Below, one piece after another: positions 40,766 through 42,383 of a stretch of DNA of 42,383 bases. The stretch's first letter is position 1. Every line of letters starts with the position of its first letter. This DNA comes from Pseudomonadota bacterium. GTDB lineage: Bacteria > Pseudomonadota > Gammaproteobacteria > Burkholderiales > SHXO01. The stretch is taken from NCBI GenBank assembly GCA_023430065.1, contig JAEZCG010000138.1, positions 1 through 42,383 of the forward strand, read 5' to 3'. A model generated the notes under the pieces. The model saw nothing but the letters and a program-made list of their open reading frames with translations. It ran no database searches and was not told where the DNA came from. The translations under genes and the position numbers were made by a program.

Positions 40766-41110
40766 CTACATCCCCAGCGTGCTGGCTTTCTCGCGCATCT
40801 GCATGCCGTGCACCAGCGAGGCGCCACCCCGGATAGCGACCGCAACGTGCAGCGCCTCGGTCATCTGCTCGAAGTCCGCGCCCTTCTGCTGGCAATCCTG
40901 CGTGTACGCGTCGATGCAGTAGGGGCACTGCACGGCATGCGCCACGGCCAGCGCGATCAGGCTCTTCTCGCGGGCGGTCAACGCACCGTCGGCAAACACG
41001 CAGGCGTAGTAATCGAAGAACTTCTTGCCCAGCTCGGGGCTGCCGTCGGCGATCTTGCCGAATTCGGCGAGGTGCTGCGCCTTGTAATAGCTTTCCAACG
41101 CGGTCTCCAC
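40766..41110 (-). CDS. Arsenosugar-associated AhpD-like (peroxidase-like) protein
   Basis: 114 residues, a carboxymuconolactone decarboxylase/AhpD-fold protein. The redox pair is Cys62 and Cys65 in AVQCPYCIDAYTQDC, with the flanking helix LTAREKSLIALAVAHAV and the end AIRGGASLVHGMQM. Proteins of this form are the standard partner of ArsS and are named arsenosugar biosynthesis-associated peroxidase-like proteins. It probably handles thiol or arsenic redox chemistry. No base separates its stop from the arsS start. An arsenite methyltransferase gene, which the pathway needs, is not in this window next to it. Confidence 0.92.
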   Translation of the reverse strand: METALESYYKAQHLAEFGKIADGSPELGKKFFDYYACVFADGALTAREKSLIALAVAHAVQCPYCIDAYTQDCQQKGADFEQMTEALHVAVAIRGGASLVHGMQMREKASTLGM

Positions 41111-41271
41111 TTGATCGATTGCCCGTCGGGGCGCCGTGCGCTCCGGTCAGTTCCTTGGTCTCGTACGGGCAGGGTACAGTTCCGGATGCAGCCGATGCCG
41201 CGCACACGCCGGCTTCGCTACCATTGGCGCCCACCGTACCGTCCCGGACGCCAGTGCCTCGCCCTTGTACC

Positions 41272-42383
41272 ATGGAACGCCGCATCGCCCACCTGGACAT
41301 GGACGCGTTCTACGCGTCGGTCGAACTGCTGCGCTATCCGCAGCTGCGCGGGCTGCCCCTGGTCATCGGCGGCAGGCGCCGCGGATCGCTCGACGGCGAC
41401 TCGGGATTCGCGCGGCTGCGTGATTACGTGGGGCGCGGCGTTGCCACCACCGCCACCTACGAGGCGCGGGCCCTCGGTGTCCACTCGGGGATGGGACTGA
41501 TGAAGGCCGCGCGGCTCGCGCCCGATGCCGTGCTCCTTCCCGCCGACTTCGAGGAGTACGGACGCTACTCGCGGCTGTTCAAGGCGGCGGTGGCGGAGAT
41601 CGCCCCGCAGATCGAGGATCGCGGCATCGACGAGATCTACATCGACCTCAGCGCGCTGCCCGGCGATAGCGCAGAGCTTGCCCTGCGCATCAAGGACAAC
41701 GTGCGTCGCGCGACGGGACTGAGCTGCTCCATCGGCATCACGCCAAACAAGCTGCTGTCCAAGCTGGCGTCCGAGCTGGACAAGCCCGGCGGCATCACCG
41801 TCCTGCGCGAGGCCGACATTCCTGCACGCATCTGGCCGCTTTCCGTGCGCAAGATCAACGGCGTGGGGCCGCGCTCCGGCAGCAAGCTCGAGGAACTGGG
41901 AATCGCCACCATCGGCACACTCGCGCATACCCCGCTGGAGCAGCTGCGCGAGCACTTCGGCGAGCGGCAGAGCCGATGGCTGCTGGATGCAGCCAATGGT
42001 CGGGACGACCGACCTGTGCTCACGGTGCGCGAACCGAAGTCGATCAGCCGTGAGACGACGTTCGAGCGCGATCTGGACGCGGTGCGCGACCGGCCCGAGC
42101 TATCGCGTCTGCTGATCGGACTGTGCGAACGCGTCAGCGGCGACCTGCAGCGCAAAGGCTATGTCGGACGCACGATCGGCGTGAAGCTGCGCTACACCGA
42201 TTTCCGCATCGTCACGCGCGATACCACACTGGAATCGGCGACAGACGACCCTGCCGAGATCCTCGCGGCCGTGCGCGAGTGCCTGCGGCGCGTACCGCTG
42301 GATCGACGCCTGCGGCTGCTGGGTGTGCGCGTGGGCACCCTCACCGGCGATGCAGGCCCTGCGCCGTCCGACGCCGCCCCTTC
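41272..42383 (+). CDS. dinB: DNA polymerase IV (Y-family), C-terminus cut by window end
   Basis: 370 residues are visible and the frame is open to the edge. Catalytic acidic residues are in HLDMDAFYASVE near the N-terminus and in GIDEIYIDLS; the fingers ATTATYEARALGVHSGM, the helix-hairpin-helix region VRKINGVGPRSGSKLEELG and the little-finger segment GRTIGVKLRYTDF follow. It copies damaged DNA with low fidelity. Between VIGG and the conserved RGVATTATYEAR is an insertion of about 20 residues (RRRGSLDGDSGFARLRDYVG) absent from E. coli DinB. No LexA box (CTGT-N8-ACAG) is evident in the 161-bp gap upstream, and the start lacks a strong ribosome site. Confidence 0.95.
   Translation, partial: MERRIAHLDMDAFYASVELLRYPQLRGLPLVIGGRRRGSLDGDSGFARLRDYVGRGVATTATYEARALGVHSGMGLMKAARLAPDAVLLPADFEEYGRYSRLFKAAVAEIAPQIEDRGIDEIYIDLSALPGDSAELALRIKDNVRRATGLSCSIGITPNKLLSKLASELDKPGGITVLREADIPARIWPLSVRKINGVGPRSGSKLEELGIATIGTLAHTPLEQLREHFGERQSRWLLDAANGRDDRPVLTVREPKSISRETTFERDLDAVRDRPELSRLLIGLCERVSGDLQRKGYVGRTIGVKLRYTDFRIVTRDTTLESATDDPAEILAAVRECLRRVPLDRRLRLLGVRVGTLTGDAGPAPSDAAP

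Noticed and set aside
41111..41271. LexA box before dinB
   Set aside because: Only a lone ACAG half-site is seen; no CTGT partner at the right distance.
39149..41500. 783-residue plus-strand frame
   Set aside because: Runs through the repeat array, antisense to arsS and its partner, and into dinB out of frame.
1..42383. Prophage, integrase, insertion sequence, tRNA or rRNA
   Set aside because: No transposase, integrase or phage structural gene and no tRNA cloverleaf or rRNA sequence was recognised by reading; a covariance-model scan was not possible.

Overview
The window is a high-GC, gene-dense stretch of bacterial chromosome with 36 protein-coding genes (two cut by the window ends), one decayed gene and no RNA genes that I can see. 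The gene mix suggests a proteobacterium, most likely a soil or water betaproteobacterium of Burkholderiales type: acyl-CoA and aromatic catabolism genes, a CaiB-type CoA transferase, a TfdA-like dioxygenase, a TRAP transporter remnant and an ArsS arsenosugar pair. This taxonomic call is inference from gene content and base composition; no marker gene is present.

Layout. 0-4.3 kb, minus strand: SAM methyltransferase (cut), VOC protein, a DedA-PNPOx fusion, a DUF3299 exported protein and an exported cyclase-family hydrolase. 4.6-7.2 kb: an SDR divergent from a thiolase-like protein paired with a DUF35 zinc-ribbon/OB protein, a CoA-thioester catabolic module. 7.2-12.1 kb: di-heme cytochrome oxidoreductase, ketopantoate-reductase family protein, a 46-residue cysteine protein, an M20 peptidase lipoprotein and a DsbA-fold protein. 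12.4-16.5 kb, minus strand: a run of OYE, DUF3237, RidA, enoyl-CoA hydratase and SDR genes, with a broken TRAP permease (dctM) remnant at its upstream end. 16.7-22.1 kb: SEC-C/TPR protein, FAH-family hydratase, TrmJ, Tas-like aldo/keto reductase and a thioredoxin-like protein.

22.2-28.2 kb holds an unusual group: a 749-residue FAD desaturase-like protein, a 581-residue protein with an acetoacetate-decarboxylase-like C-terminus, a 192-residue protein I do not recognise, and a divergent polyprenyl synthetase translationally coupled to it. This could be an undescribed isoprenoid-modifying pathway. A large SAM-cyclase-AAA-TPR signalling protein follows, then inorganic pyrophosphatase, a CoA transferase and a TauD/TfdA dioxygenase.

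35.0-38.4 kb holds the most striking candidate: two genes overlapping by 4 bp that encode (i) a SIR2-like domain, apparently without catalytic residues, fused to a TIR domain with a candidate catalytic Glu, and (ii) a STAND NTPase with a coiled coil, one transmembrane helix and a C-terminal domain resembling prokaryotic YEATS. The architecture reads as a sensor/switch plus NADase effector, a candidate immune system. The window ends with an SDR, a tandem-repeat block, the arsS pair and dinB (cut).

A family of short intergenic repeats carrying 'TGTCATCCCGAGC'-like ends occurs at three places (12.2-12.36, 31.9-32.0 and 39.2-39.64 kb).
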